Shown one piece after another: positions 21,059-30,438 of a DNA stretch of 64,000 nucleotides. Made by a program: the position numbers and the translations under genes. The DNA is from Nitzschia sp. DOCU1 (Eukaryota > Bacillariophyta > Bacillariophyceae > Bacillariales > Bacillariaceae): positions 992,001 to 1,056,000 of the forward strand of contig OX595987.1 of NCBI GenBank assembly GCA_951394045.1, read 5' to 3'. The notes under the pieces are model-generated. The model had not been told where the DNA came from, did no database searches, and saw nothing but the letters and a program-made list of their open reading frames with translations. Position 1 is the stretch's first letter, and each line of letters opens with the position of its first letter.

Positions 21059-21473
21059 GTTGATGATGGTGATGCAAGAGTTGTAACAACAATAGCCTTT
21101 AGGAACCTCTTATTAGAGATGTTGAAACCTGAAGCAAAGTCTTTTGTTCTACGATGTGTTGGGAACGAAGAGCGAGATCGGATTTTTGGTGGTTCTGGAA
21201 CCGTCGTGACTCAATCCGTTCCCTCACGTAGGAATTCCGTACTGGCCCGTGTCATCCAGTCACGAGTATTTTCTGGCCAGTCGTTTCTTATCCAACGAAG
21301 AAATCTGCCGCCGACGTCAAAGACAAAAGCGATCTTGGGATCCAGCAGAGTTGGTAGAGAGGGTAATACCCTCCCCTTCTGCTTCTTTGGTTAGACGACT
21401 ACTTTCAATCAAAGTCAGTGCGTAGACTCGACTTACTGGCAGATTTTATTAACACTTTGCATCCACATTTCAG
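21059..21473. promoter_or_regulatory. Probable bidirectional promoter between two nucleolar genes
   Basis: The spacer separates RRP1 (leftward) and the zinc-knuckle/RRM gene (rightward). The base run just before ATG 21474 ends in ATTTCAG, which looks like a splice acceptor, so the rightward gene may have a 5'-UTR intron. No individual transcription-factor site can be named. Confidence 0.4.
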
Positions 21474-22685
21474 ATGGCCGAACAAGAAGAAGTGGGAGAT
21501 GCCGTTGGCAGTACACAGAAAATGAAGGAAGCCCAATCCAAACAGGCCAAGAAGAAGAAAGAGACAAAACGCAAACATATGAGCACGGACGAAGAAGATG
21601 CCTCTGTTGAAGAAAGCGCCCCGGTGTCTCGCAAAAAGGATAAGGATCGCAAAAAGAAAGAGAAACGAGCTTCGAAATCCGACAAAGACTCCGGACGCGA
21701 TGTCGTTCACATGGGCGACGGTCATTTGTCAGCAAAAAATGATACAGAGGATGACAAAGAGGCTCGGCGACAAACAAGAAAGTTGGATCGTCAGGCACGG
21801 AGAAAGGAAAAGGAGGCATTGTTGGAGCAGGTCCCCAAAGTAGACGAGGATGGCATTGCCTACACAAAATTACAAATCAAGCGCATGCTGAAACGTGTCA
21901 AGCAGGGTCTCCCTCCTGTGCCCACCGATGCAGAAGAGCGAGAAAGGCTCCGAAATGAAGCTCAGCTTAGGCGAGAAGAGGAAGCAGAACTTGCCGGCAT
22001 GATTTTCAAGCGCGATGATGAGAAAGATGATGACCAGAATACTCCCGAGAATAGCGACGACGACAAGGAGGAGGATGAAGGTGGGGACGAAATCGACTCG
22101 GACGAGGAGCGAGAGGAGGAGGAACAAGAAGGAACCGGTAGTGAGCCCCCACGAGAGGATTCCAATGTAGACTCGAAGCAGTCTCCCAAAAAGAAGGCGA
22201 AAAGATCCAAGCCTGTACCGGTGGACTACGTCTGCCAGGCTTGTAAGAACAAGCACACTCCTGCCCATTGGATCTATGACTGTCCCAACAAAGTGACGGT
22301 AAAGGGCACCAATAACAAGAAGAAAAAAGACCGGGGAGTGAATCAACCGGATGCCCGAAAAGTATTTGTGTCGGGCCTTCCCTTCGATGTCAAGCCGTCG
22401 GATGTACAGCAACTGTTCCAGGCCTGTGGCAAAGTAGCGTCTTGCAAGCTTGTCAAATTTGGAGACACCGGGCGCTGCAACGGTCAGGCATATGTATCCT
22501 TTGAGAGCGACGAGGCAGCCTCAAAGGCATTAAAGCTATCGGGTACATCGATTGACAACAACAAAGATGACAAGAAAAAGAAGAAGGCCGGCTCTAGTAC
22601 TTCACCCAACAAGCGTCCGGAGCTGAAACTGAAAATCTCTCGGGTGTTGAACAGACGGCTTACGAAGAAAAAGGCCAGGGCATGA
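21474..22685 (+). CDS. Zinc-knuckle and RRM protein, probably nucleolar
   Basis: 403 residues in one exon from ATG 21474. The N-terminal two thirds are highly charged (Lys/Glu/Asp runs, likely disordered). A knuckle C-X2-C-X7-H-X4-C (CQACKNKHTPAHWIYDC) lies at ~255-275. One RRM follows (~300-375) with RNP2 KVFVSGLP and RNP1-like GQAYVSFE, then a Lys/Arg tail. The charged flanks and the knuckle-RRM pair suggest an RNA-binding factor of the nucleolus or nucleus. Several unrelated families share this layout, so no orthologue is named. Its head-to-head position with RRP1 supports a ribosome-biogenesis role. Confidence 0.8.
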   Translation: MAEQEEVGDAVGSTQKMKEAQSKQAKKKKETKRKHMSTDEEDASVEESAPVSRKKDKDRKKKEKRASKSDKDSGRDVVHMGDGHLSAKNDTEDDKEARRQTRKLDRQARRKEKEALLEQVPKVDEDGIAYTKLQIKRMLKRVKQGLPPVPTDAEERERLRNEAQLRREEEAELAGMIFKRDDEKDDDQNTPENSDDDKEEDEGGDEIDSDEEREEEEQEGTGSEPPREDSNVDSKQSPKKKAKRSKPVPVDYVCQACKNKHTPAHWIYDCPNKVTVKGTNNKKKKDRGVNQPDARKVFVSGLPFDVKPSDVQQLFQACGKVASCKLVKFGDTGRCNGQAYVSFESDEAASKALKLSGTSIDNNKDDKKKKKAGSSTSPNKRPELKLKISRVLNRRLTKKKARA

Positions 22686-23184
22686 ACGGCGTTGTCGCGT
22701 CCAGCATTGCCAATACTGACCTGCCGATGCCATTCACCGGGACCTGATTCCCAATTGGCCTCGGCACAGAAGAGTATGCTCTTTTAGATCTTCTTTCCTC
22801 TATCGTCCCTTCAGAGGCAGAGTTTCGATTTTTTATCCCTCCATAAGCTAGTTGATATAAGGAAATACGTCTACAGCCAGTTGGTAGACTATCATCAAGA
22901 CGCTTCGTAAGATATCATAGTTGCTCTCATCATTTTACATCATCGTCGTCCACCATTAATCATCGTTCCACCCCAAATTGATGACTCTGCCCCCCCCCCT
23001 AAGTTTGGTCGCACGGGTCAAACGCGGCACTGCAAAAATGGTAAACGAGAAAGATCGACGATGATGAGACGACTTTACCCAACTCAAACTTTTGTCTTAG
23101 CCGGATTTGGCGCCGATCGTAGCAACGGGATATGAGATATGACAATAGCGGATTGCATAAGCCTTCCTCCCTTTGACTTTCACC
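22686..23184. other. Intergenic gap
   Basis: No gene is seen. There is a poly-C run (~22990-23000). The stretch before 23185 should contain the promoter and 5' UTR of the ketoacyl synthase gene. Confidence 0.5.
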
Positions 23185-24516
23185 ATGAGTGCTGTTAAAA
23201 GTTTCCCACTTCGTCGAGTGGTTGTTACCGGTATAGGGGCCATTTGCCCCGTCGGACATTCTTTTGTGGACACTTGGCAGGCCGTGTTGGACAATCAAAG
23301 CGGCATGACGTCTCTCGAAGAGGCCCTTGTCAAACATCAGAATCTGAATGAGGAACAGTTGGAACGAGAACTTGCCATTGCCAAGACTCTCCCATGTCAA
23401 GTGGCAGCTCCAGTTAAGAATTTGGAAATCAACGACAATCGAACAGGCAGATTTGTGCAAATGGCACTCATTGCGGGCGCAGAGGCAATGAAACAGGCGA
23501 AATTGCTAAAGTGGATAGAAGATACAGACGATAATTCACTATTGCAGGAAAGAAAGGAGAGAATCGGAGTTTGTATAGGAAGTGGCATGTCGGGTGTGCG
23601 GGATATCGCAGATGCCATGCATACTGTCGAGAAACAAGGGATACGACGCCTGAGCCCACACTTTGTCCCAAAGATTCTTGCTAACTCGGCTGCTGGTCGA
23701 CTCTCGCTGGAGTATGGTTTACAGGGTCCAAATCACGCTGTCTCTACTGCATGCGCCGCGGGGTCTCACGCGATTGGCGATGCCATGCGGTGCATCCAGT
23801 ATGGAAACGCCGATGTTATGCTAGCGGGTGGAGCGGAAGCATGCATTGACCCCATGAGCATGGCCGGATTTTGTCGCCTTCGGGCCCTCTCAACAGGGTT
23901 TGCACCAGACGAGTCATCCCGACCGTTTGATCAATTGCGAGACGGTTTCGTCATGGGCGAAGGGGCGGCTGTTCTCGTTTTGGAAGAGCTGGAACACGCC
24001 AAGGCACGCGGCGCCCCTATTCTTACCGAACTAGCTGGCTATGGTTTGACGGGAGATGCTTTTCACATCACGGCTCCCGATTCTGAAGGGCGCGGTGCCG
24101 AAAGGGCAATGAGGATGGCTCTGGACCAAGCCGGAATCCAAGTGTCCGATGTTGGCTACGTCAATGCGCATGCAACATCCACACCCAAGGGAGACGAGAT
24201 TGAAGGTCGAGTTATTGATCGAGTACTTCCTCTAAACTTGCGTGACTCGCCTTTGTTTGTAAGTGGAACCAAAGGTTGTACTGGCCATCTGCTTGGAGCC
24301 GCCGGAGCGCTCGAGGCAGCCTTTACCGTAATGGCGCTGGTGGACAAGAAAATCCCACCCACACGAAATCTCAAATCCCCAGAAGCCCAATCTGCATTTG
24401 AGCATGTGACTGAATGCAAAGAGGTGGAGTCTCTACGTGCTGCAATCAACAATAGCTTTGGATTTGGAGGGACGAATGCTTCGCTCGTCTTCAAGAGCTA
24501 TGAAAAGAGCGGCTAG
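23185..24516 (+). CDS. 3-oxoacyl-[acyl-carrier-protein] synthase, mitochondrial OXSM/KAS II type
   Basis: The thiolase-fold condensing enzyme of type II fatty acid synthesis, elongating acyl-ACP with malonyl-ACP. The catalytic triad is complete: Cys190 in STACAAGSHAIGD, His329 in NAHATSTPKGDE and His368 in GTKGCTGHLLGAAGA; the C-terminal NNSFGFGGTNASLVF is also intact. The start at 23185 (CACCATGA) is chosen over an in-frame ATG four codons upstream because of its context; length is 443 residues. The chain begins almost directly with RRVVVTGIG after ~12 residues, so there is no heterokont plastid presequence. That and the general pattern favour the mitochondrial synthase (lipoate/short-chain supply) over the plastid enzyme. 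Targeting is inferred. Confidence 0.93.
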   Translation: MSAVKSFPLRRVVVTGIGAICPVGHSFVDTWQAVLDNQSGMTSLEEALVKHQNLNEEQLERELAIAKTLPCQVAAPVKNLEINDNRTGRFVQMALIAGAEAMKQAKLLKWIEDTDDNSLLQERKERIGVCIGSGMSGVRDIADAMHTVEKQGIRRLSPHFVPKILANSAAGRLSLEYGLQGPNHAVSTACAAGSHAIGDAMRCIQYGNADVMLAGGAEACIDPMSMAGFCRLRALSTGFAPDESSRPFDQLRDGFVMGEGAAVLVLEELEHAKARGAPILTELAGYGLTGDAFHITAPDSEGRGAERAMRMALDQAGIQVSDVGYVNAHATSTPKGDEIEGRVIDRVLPLNLRDSPLFVSGTKGCTGHLLGAAGALEAAFTVMALVDKKIPPTRNLKSPEAQSAFEHVTECKEVESLRAAINNSFGFGGTNASLVFKSYEKSG

Positions 24517-25197
24517 AGGCGTTGTTGATTAGACAGAAACACCTCTAATGGCATGGAATGATCTTGGAAGGAAGAGAAGAATTCATAACGACAAAGTAGA
24601 CGAAGAGAGCGCGGTACAACACTAGAGGGGGCGTCGAGCAATGGAGCACGACGAACCTAGTACGATATCCTATCGTCAGACGGCACCCGTTATTGACTCT
24701 CCTCATCACGTAAAATGCCTGCTTTAGATGTAAATCTTTGACGAATCCAAGTGGCTGTAGTTTCAAGATGCTGCATCCTGACCCCAAAGCGCAATAGTCC
24801 GCTTCAGTCGGTCAGGTTGTTGGAAGAAGAACCGGTAGTTTTCGACTTGTCCGAAAGCTTTGTGGAATGAGAGTTTTTCGTTGGGTGCCATACACATTTT
24901 ACGATATAAATGAATGTATATTGGATTGTCACACCCTAATAATAACTCGCATCGGCTCGCGCTCATTTTGTGTGTGAAAGTATGCCCGCACGGCGAAATG
25001 GGCATGCTCGCTTTCTCACGAGAGAGAGTGTGATGATGAGAGAGGTCGGCGTCCTCCGCGCACGTTTCCACCATGATCGTGCATTCTCGGTTCTCATAGC
25101 CACAATCTCATCGCAACCGATCATATTTCGTTCCACCGTAATAATCTTTCTCCGATCGTCAACGTCGTCGTCGTGAAGCATCCAAACATCAACAACC
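24517..25197. other. Intergenic spacer
   Basis: 681 bp with only short, unsupported minus-strand frames. The GA-rich stretch near 25010-25050 and the sequence up to 25197 probably include the dNTPase promoter. Confidence 0.5.
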
Positions 25198-27260
25198 ATG
25201 GATAGCAACAAGACTAGCTTTGGTGACCGCAAGCGCCCTGCTGTATCAGTAGAGAGCTCTCCTATGGCGAAGAAGAGCCGTGCCGACACTGATCGAAATT
25301 TCGATGTCAAGCCCCTGATGCGCAGGACGATCGAGATTCGTTGCAACGACAACGTGCATAGATCGATAGATGTCTGCCCCGTAATGCGTGCGGTTATGGA
25401 CACATGGCCAGTGCAGCGACTCCGCGATATCAAACAGCTAGGGACGACTTACCTTGTGTATCCTGCTGGAGACCACTCGAGATTCGAGCACTCCCTGGGC
25501 GTAGCTTACGCGGCACAAGACAAGTGCCGGAGACTTCAAACGAAGTATCAATCGGCCGGTGTCACAAACAAGGACGTTTTGTGTCTCAATCTCGCCGGAC
25601 TTCTGCACGACCTCGGCCATGGACCTTTTTCGCACCTATATGAAGTATTCCGCGAGGACGTGAACGCAGAACTTGAACGATTTCCTGAAAAGCGGGAGTT
25701 GTACGCACAGTTTCCCATAGTGCCAACGAAGTGGAGTCATGAGCGCTCTTCTCTTATGATGGTTGACGAAGTTCTCAAGGACCTAGGCCTCAAAATCGAT
25801 ATGGATAGAGAGAATCTTGACAAGCCTCTCATGCAGATCGGAGAGGGAATCGCTGCCGACTCGATGCGATGCTACGACTCGAACGGCGACGACAAGAATG
25901 AAATACTCACCAGTCGAGACTGGATCTTCATCAAGGAGTGTATCTACGGAAAACCTATCCCCGGATTGAACGAGCGAATCGGACGTACCGGCCCCATTGT
26001 CGAGTGGCTCTATGAAATCGTGTCGAATAGCCGCACTGGCATCGATGTCGACAAGATGGATTACTTTGCCCGTGACCAGCGACGCACTTTGAATGAAGCT
26101 GGCAATATGGATCTGTTCATAAGCAAGGAAGCTTGCGTGGCCCGGGGACCTTGTGCTGACAGCGACTGCCAGCGTTGCAAAACCGGCGAGCTGCACTATC
26201 AGATCTGCTACCCGAAGAAGTGTGTGACCAGTGTGATTGAGTTCTTCAAAACTCGAGCAAAGCTCCACGAGACTATCTACCAACACAAAACAACTTGTGC
26301 TGCTGCCTGCATGGTCAACGACATTCTCAAGAAGGCCGACCCATATTTCCTCCTCCCCACTGGCGATCCCAAAGTGAACCTCCCAATTAGCAGAGCCTTT
26401 AACGATCCCGTTGCCTTTGAAAGGCTGCGGGATTCAATCATCGAGCAAATTGCTAGCTCAACAACTCCAGAATTGCAGCCTGCCAGAGATTTGGCAAGGC
26501 GATTTCAGAGACGTATTCTCTACAGTAAGTACTTCCCAAAGCTTTGTTGAGGTGCGTCAGAATTTATTAACCGCAGACTCTCACATCCCACTCCTCTCTT
26601 ATAGAACTCAGCAGCGAGAAGGTTCTGCATATAGAGAAGAATGAGAAGCACGCGGCTCTCTGGCGGAAGGCAAAGAAATTCCCGGAAAAAGTGGTTCGTG
26701 AGATAGTATGTGATCCTACGCCCAGGCATGGTGCTAATGACACGGGCATCGTCACTGAGCTGACCGAAGATGACGTCGTCATCGTTTGCAGTTCCTGGCA
26801 CCATGGACAGAAGGACAAAAATCCCCTTAACTTCGTTCGTTTTATCGAGAAGGACAGCGCCGGCGACATGTGCGAAATCGCCAAGCTGGTCGACCCGGAA
26901 GACTATGACATGTTTACGACCAAAGCATTTCAGAAGAATGTGATTCGTGTCTTCTGCAGAGACCCATCCAAGGCGAAAAAAGATCTTCTCTCCCATGCAT
27001 TTGAAGCCTACTGGGACAAGATTGTTAGTGGATATTCTCGTCCAGCCTCGCCTACTCCTGCGGTGAACGTCCAAATGCGCTATGGCGATGAAGAACACAG
27101 CGATTCCTCGGATGAAGAAAGTCATAGTGGAGGCAACGGTTTCCCCAACCAGCTCACCCAAGACTCTGGCGACGAAGGTGACCTTGGCACACCTCGCAAA
27201 TTGCCTTCGGGAAGTCTTCAGTTTTCAAGTCCTTCTCCTGTACCGGTCCGTAAACTCTGA
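25198..27260 (+). CDS. SAMHD1-like HD-domain dNTP triphosphohydrolase
   Basis: Two exons, 25198-26524 and 26605-27260 (80-bp intron, GTAAGT...TATAG), giving 660 residues. Metal-binding residues of the HD phosphohydrolase are present: His98 (RFEHSLG), His137-Asp138 (LLHDLGHGPFSH) and the Asp in GIDVDKMDYFARD (~283-285). The family cleaves dNTPs to deoxynucleoside and triphosphate, lowering dNTP pools. The segment DTWPVQRLRDIKQLG keeps Asp68, Gln73 and Arg76 at the positions that form the GTP allosteric site of animal SAMHD1, so nucleotide-triggered oligomerisation is plausible. There is no SAM domain; the N terminus is a short basic region (PMAKKSRAD, a possible nuclear signal). A CADSDCQRCKTG insert (~315-330) contains three close cysteines. 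The C-terminal ~80 residues are acidic and disordered. Confidence 0.9.
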
Positions 27261-27425
27261 CAATCGCCGAACTTTGAGTACCATCTCCGAAGCTTGAACT
27301 GTACGCTTTGCTAAGCACGAGATGCAATTTTTCGCAGTTTATGTCATGGGATCATGGCTATTACCTACTACTTGTAGCGAAGATGTTCAAACTCGCTGTT
27401 GACCTAGTTGCTTCTTCAAATCAAA

Positions 27426-28112
27426 CTATGACTTTGTAGGTTGAATCTGAAGATTGCCGACCGTTACGTCATCGTAGATGGTCACACTGGCCGCTCCAAA
27501 TGCATCCGCTTTGAACGTCTCCGCTTCCTTGATATTCAATGCACCACCAGAGAGAATTACGCCCACGTCTTTCTCACGTTTGTGCTGTATTTGAGCAAAT
27601 AGCTTCAGTGGTTTGATATAGTCCGTCTCATCCCCAGCAAGTGGAATCCGATCCGTCTCGAGTTGGAGCAACATGAACGGATATAGTGGTTCTGCAAACA
27701 GCCCCCAAACCCACAAGCCATCCTTCCTATCATTGGGGTCTTCAGATAGTTTCCAGCGGCTAGCAACAATCTTGAAACTCGCGTTGTCTCCGCCCTCTGC
27801 ACTTGGATTGAATATTTGCTTTAGTTCACCTTGGGGAGGCTCGTAGCCAGTTTCTTCAATGAATTGGACTTTGGCAGAAAAGAGTTCGTCAACTTTCTTG
27901 CCATTCTCAGTGGGTACCGACTGTAAGAAGAACCGAAGATCCCATGTTGTCTCCTCCGACAATGTCGTCAGCCTGGACGCCGACAAACAACCCAGAATGC
28001 ATCGCGCTGTGCTTGGTTGGACGCACGGCGCAAACGCACCGACTGTGACTGCAAAGAAGGCGATGCCGTTCAGGAGAACAACTACTTGCATAAACATCTT
28101 TACGATATTCAA
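27426..28112 (-). CDS. Plastid-targeted protein of unknown function
   Basis: 228 residues from ATG 28112 (or Met6, Met8 on the same frame). The N terminus is a signal peptide (MFMQVVVLLNGIAFFAVTVG) ending in VGAFAPC, a good match to the heterokont plastid motif with Phe at +1. After a ~30-residue transit-like stretch, the mature part begins around TTWDLRFFLQSVPTENGKK. It is soluble and beta-rich, with LWVWGLFAEPLYPFMLLQLE and KREKDVGVILSGGALNIKEA. No catalytic motif was recognised. Conserved plastid proteins of this sort without known function are found across algae; I do not assign a family. Confidence 0.75.
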   Translation of the reverse strand: MNIVKMFMQVVVLLNGIAFFAVTVGAFAPCVQPSTARCILGCLSASRLTTLSEETTWDLRFFLQSVPTENGKKVDELFSAKVQFIEETGYEPPQGELKQIFNPSAEGGDNASFKIVASRWKLSEDPNDRKDGLWVWGLFAEPLYPFMLLQLETDRIPLAGDETDYIKPLKLFAQIQHKREKDVGVILSGGALNIKEAETFKADAFGAASVTIYDDVTVGNLQIQPTKS

Positions 28113-28577
28113 CTATCAGAAGACGATTTGCACCAATTTCCTTCTCGTGCAAAGGGGAGAACAAAACATGAGATCGGATGAGATCGATTGAGTTGGAGGA
28201 CCCGTCGTGGTGTCAATGGTGGAGAGGTGGTGGGAGCGGATCGTTGTGATGACGTCAGAAAAATGAGCATTGTACAGACCGTACCTGGTATGATACCTAC
28301 CTGGACAGACTTATCTGATACGCATGCTGACTCGCGCGCACTTTCGCCGTTGCGGTATGCTTTGGACTTGTTTCAATATCCGGTCACGAAGGTATGATAC
28401 CTTTAAAAATACTCACGGGAGCCAACCCGCGCAGACCGAGCCACTACACGACTCTAACGTCCAGAAGATCTTCACATTTCGTCTCCGGCAGGAAATGGAA
28501 ATGGACTCGAGCTACCAACAAGACAGCTCGTTTGGTTAATGTTCTTGTTTAGTTAATATTGTTGCTCTCGCCATCTT
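28113..28577. other. Divergent intergenic region
   Basis: It lies between the plastid-protein gene (leftward) and the glycosyltransferase-like gene (rightward). No open frame with support and no repeat was seen; both promoters should lie here. Confidence 0.5.
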
Positions 28578-30074
28578 ATGCAACCTCCATCCACATATCC
28601 TTCCCAAAAAATGTCACAACAGCAAGCAAAGACCATTCGAAAGTCAACACTTCGATCGATCTTGATCGCGACAATATTTTCCTGCTGTGTTGCGTCGTTC
28701 TGCGTGCAGCGTCAGGTCAAGGACCTTCTGACAAAAGACTTAAAAAAGCCGCAATCATATTTGACTGACAGCCTTGCGGAATGGTCGCACCCACCACCAT
28801 CACAAATTTCCTCACTGTCCGGTCGTACGCGGGCGCACGAAATAAAGACGTCAACTCGAAACGAAATTGTCGCAGGCGGTGACAAGGGCAACGACAAAGT
28901 AGCGTTTGCGGAAATTGAATTTACCAATTCGAGTATGCTTTCAAGGTCGGATGCTAGCGATGACAAGGACGAAAGGGGGGAAATGATGGTGGAAAGTGGA
29001 CTCTCTAATTCGAGTGTTTCTTTTGCGGTGGATGTATCGTATAATTCGAGTTTGGGTCTACCGAAGGACTTCCCAAAATGGGCTAGAAGATACTTCAATT
29101 GGCACAATAAACGTCGAAGAAATCTCAATGAGACAAATTGGAAGTCCCAAAAGTATTTGATGTTGCGATGTACTCATGAGGATAAAAAATGTGGAGGTCT
29201 TGCGGACAGATTGAAGCCCCTGCCATATTTGTTGCTTCTGGCCGCTCGCCATAAGCGCATTTTCATGATTCGCTGGAACACACCCTCCAAGCTTGAAGAA
29301 TTCTTGTTACCAAACAAACTGAATTGGAGTGTACCAGATTGGATGGAAGAAAAGCTTTTGAACAACGAAGTCTCAAGGGTATCAAAGCTGACCGGGAGAA
29401 AGTTCAACCATTTGAAGAAAACAGATCTGCATGCAACCGTGATCGAAGGAAGAATGCAGGATTTACACGGAGGTGCCGACTACTATGAAAAGATCGTAAC
29501 AGATCCCAATGAAACATATGAAAAAGTTTACCACAATTTGTTCAAGGCTCTCTTCACTCCTTCGCCACCCATTCAAGAATTAATTGATGCCAAGATGAAT
29601 GACGACGGTCTGAAACCCGGCGAGTACGCTGTCGCCCACTATCGAGCATTTTACGGCTACGAAAGCAAAAAACACAAGCGAACAAAAGCAAAACTGAAGC
29701 ACCTGGCAGTTAACGCCGTAAACTGTGCATCAGTGTTTCGACCCGGAGGCCCTGTATACTTTGCATCGGACTCCGAGGTTGCCGTCAAAACTGTCAAACA
29801 GTACGCCAAAAAGAACAAACTCTCGATTTCGGTTTTGGATGGTGACGAGCCCCTGCATATTGATAAATTCGGCCCCGAGAATCCAAAGCCACCCTCCGCC
29901 TTCTACTCGGTCTTTGTTGACTTGCTCCTTATGGCCAACGGCAATTGCGTGACATTTGGACAAGGTGGGTTCGGGCGGTTTGCCCTGCTTTTATCGAACA
30001 ATGCAACCTGTACAGGCCGACACATTTACAGAAACAAGCCCCAAGAGTGCGAATGGAATCCAAAGGAAATCTAG
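28578..30074 (+). CDS. Type II membrane fucosyltransferase-like protein (Golgi)
   Basis: 498 residues, or 487 if the ATG at 28611 is used. A short basic cytoplasmic tail (KTIRKSTLRS) is followed by one signal-anchor (ILIATIFSCCVASFCV), a ~130-residue Ser/charged stem with sequons (TNSS, SNSS, YNSS), and a catalytic-like domain. Within it, MLRCTHEDKKCGGLADRLKP and PYLLLLAARHKRIFMIRW resemble the G-G-L-x-D-R-L and R-x-F-x-x-x-W patterns of the O-/alpha-fucosyltransferase fold; VYFASDSEVAVKTVKQYAKK and a Cys-containing tail follow. Such type II proteins act in the Golgi lumen on glycoproteins or polysaccharides. Donor and acceptor are unknown; activity is inferred. Confidence 0.72.
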   Translation: MQPPSTYPSQKMSQQQAKTIRKSTLRSILIATIFSCCVASFCVQRQVKDLLTKDLKKPQSYLTDSLAEWSHPPPSQISSLSGRTRAHEIKTSTRNEIVAGGDKGNDKVAFAEIEFTNSSMLSRSDASDDKDERGEMMVESGLSNSSVSFAVDVSYNSSLGLPKDFPKWARRYFNWHNKRRRNLNETNWKSQKYLMLRCTHEDKKCGGLADRLKPLPYLLLLAARHKRIFMIRWNTPSKLEEFLLPNKLNWSVPDWMEEKLLNNEVSRVSKLTGRKFNHLKKTDLHATVIEGRMQDLHGGADYYEKIVTDPNETYEKVYHNLFKALFTPSPPIQELIDAKMNDDGLKPGEYAVAHYRAFYGYESKKHKRTKAKLKHLAVNAVNCASVFRPGGPVYFASDSEVAVKTVKQYAKKNKLSISVLDGDEPLHIDKFGPENPKPPSAFYSVFVDLLLMANGNCVTFGQGGFGRFALLLSNNATCTGRHIYRNKPQECEWNPKEI

Positions 30075-30438
30075 CCCGAGTAGCAAAAACCTACTATTCG
30101 CATTAGACCACCATGATTCCTAATAGACCACCATGGTTCCTTCTTGTCGTCGTTGTTGCCAGCGTGAGAAAGTGCGAAATCAAGCCCCCCCCCGCTGATC
30201 ACCGTAGCCGGCAAGACTAAACTCGATCTTTTCTCCGGCCTTTGTTGGTTCCTTCCTTGACACGTCCTCCCAATCATCCTACATTACGTTAGTACATAGG
30301 TAACAGCAGAGAAGGTGGCTGTGTAATTTAAATGCTACCTTGTCCGCTCGAACGCGGCCAGAACGACAACGTTCACGTGGAAAGCCCAATGAATAAGAAG
30401 CAGTAAGGGAAGGGCACAACAAAGTTCTTGTCTCCTCG
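30075..30438. other. Convergent 3' intergenic region
   Basis: It separates the ends of the glycosyltransferase-like and SPX-MFS genes. There is a small direct duplication near 30103-30133 (AGACCACCATG(A/G)TTCCT) and a poly-C run near 30186. No gene. Confidence 0.5.

Noticed and set aside
22988..23001. Poly-C run as a possible functional element
   Set aside because: Simple homopolymer runs occur elsewhere in the window (for example near 30186) and need no special explanation.
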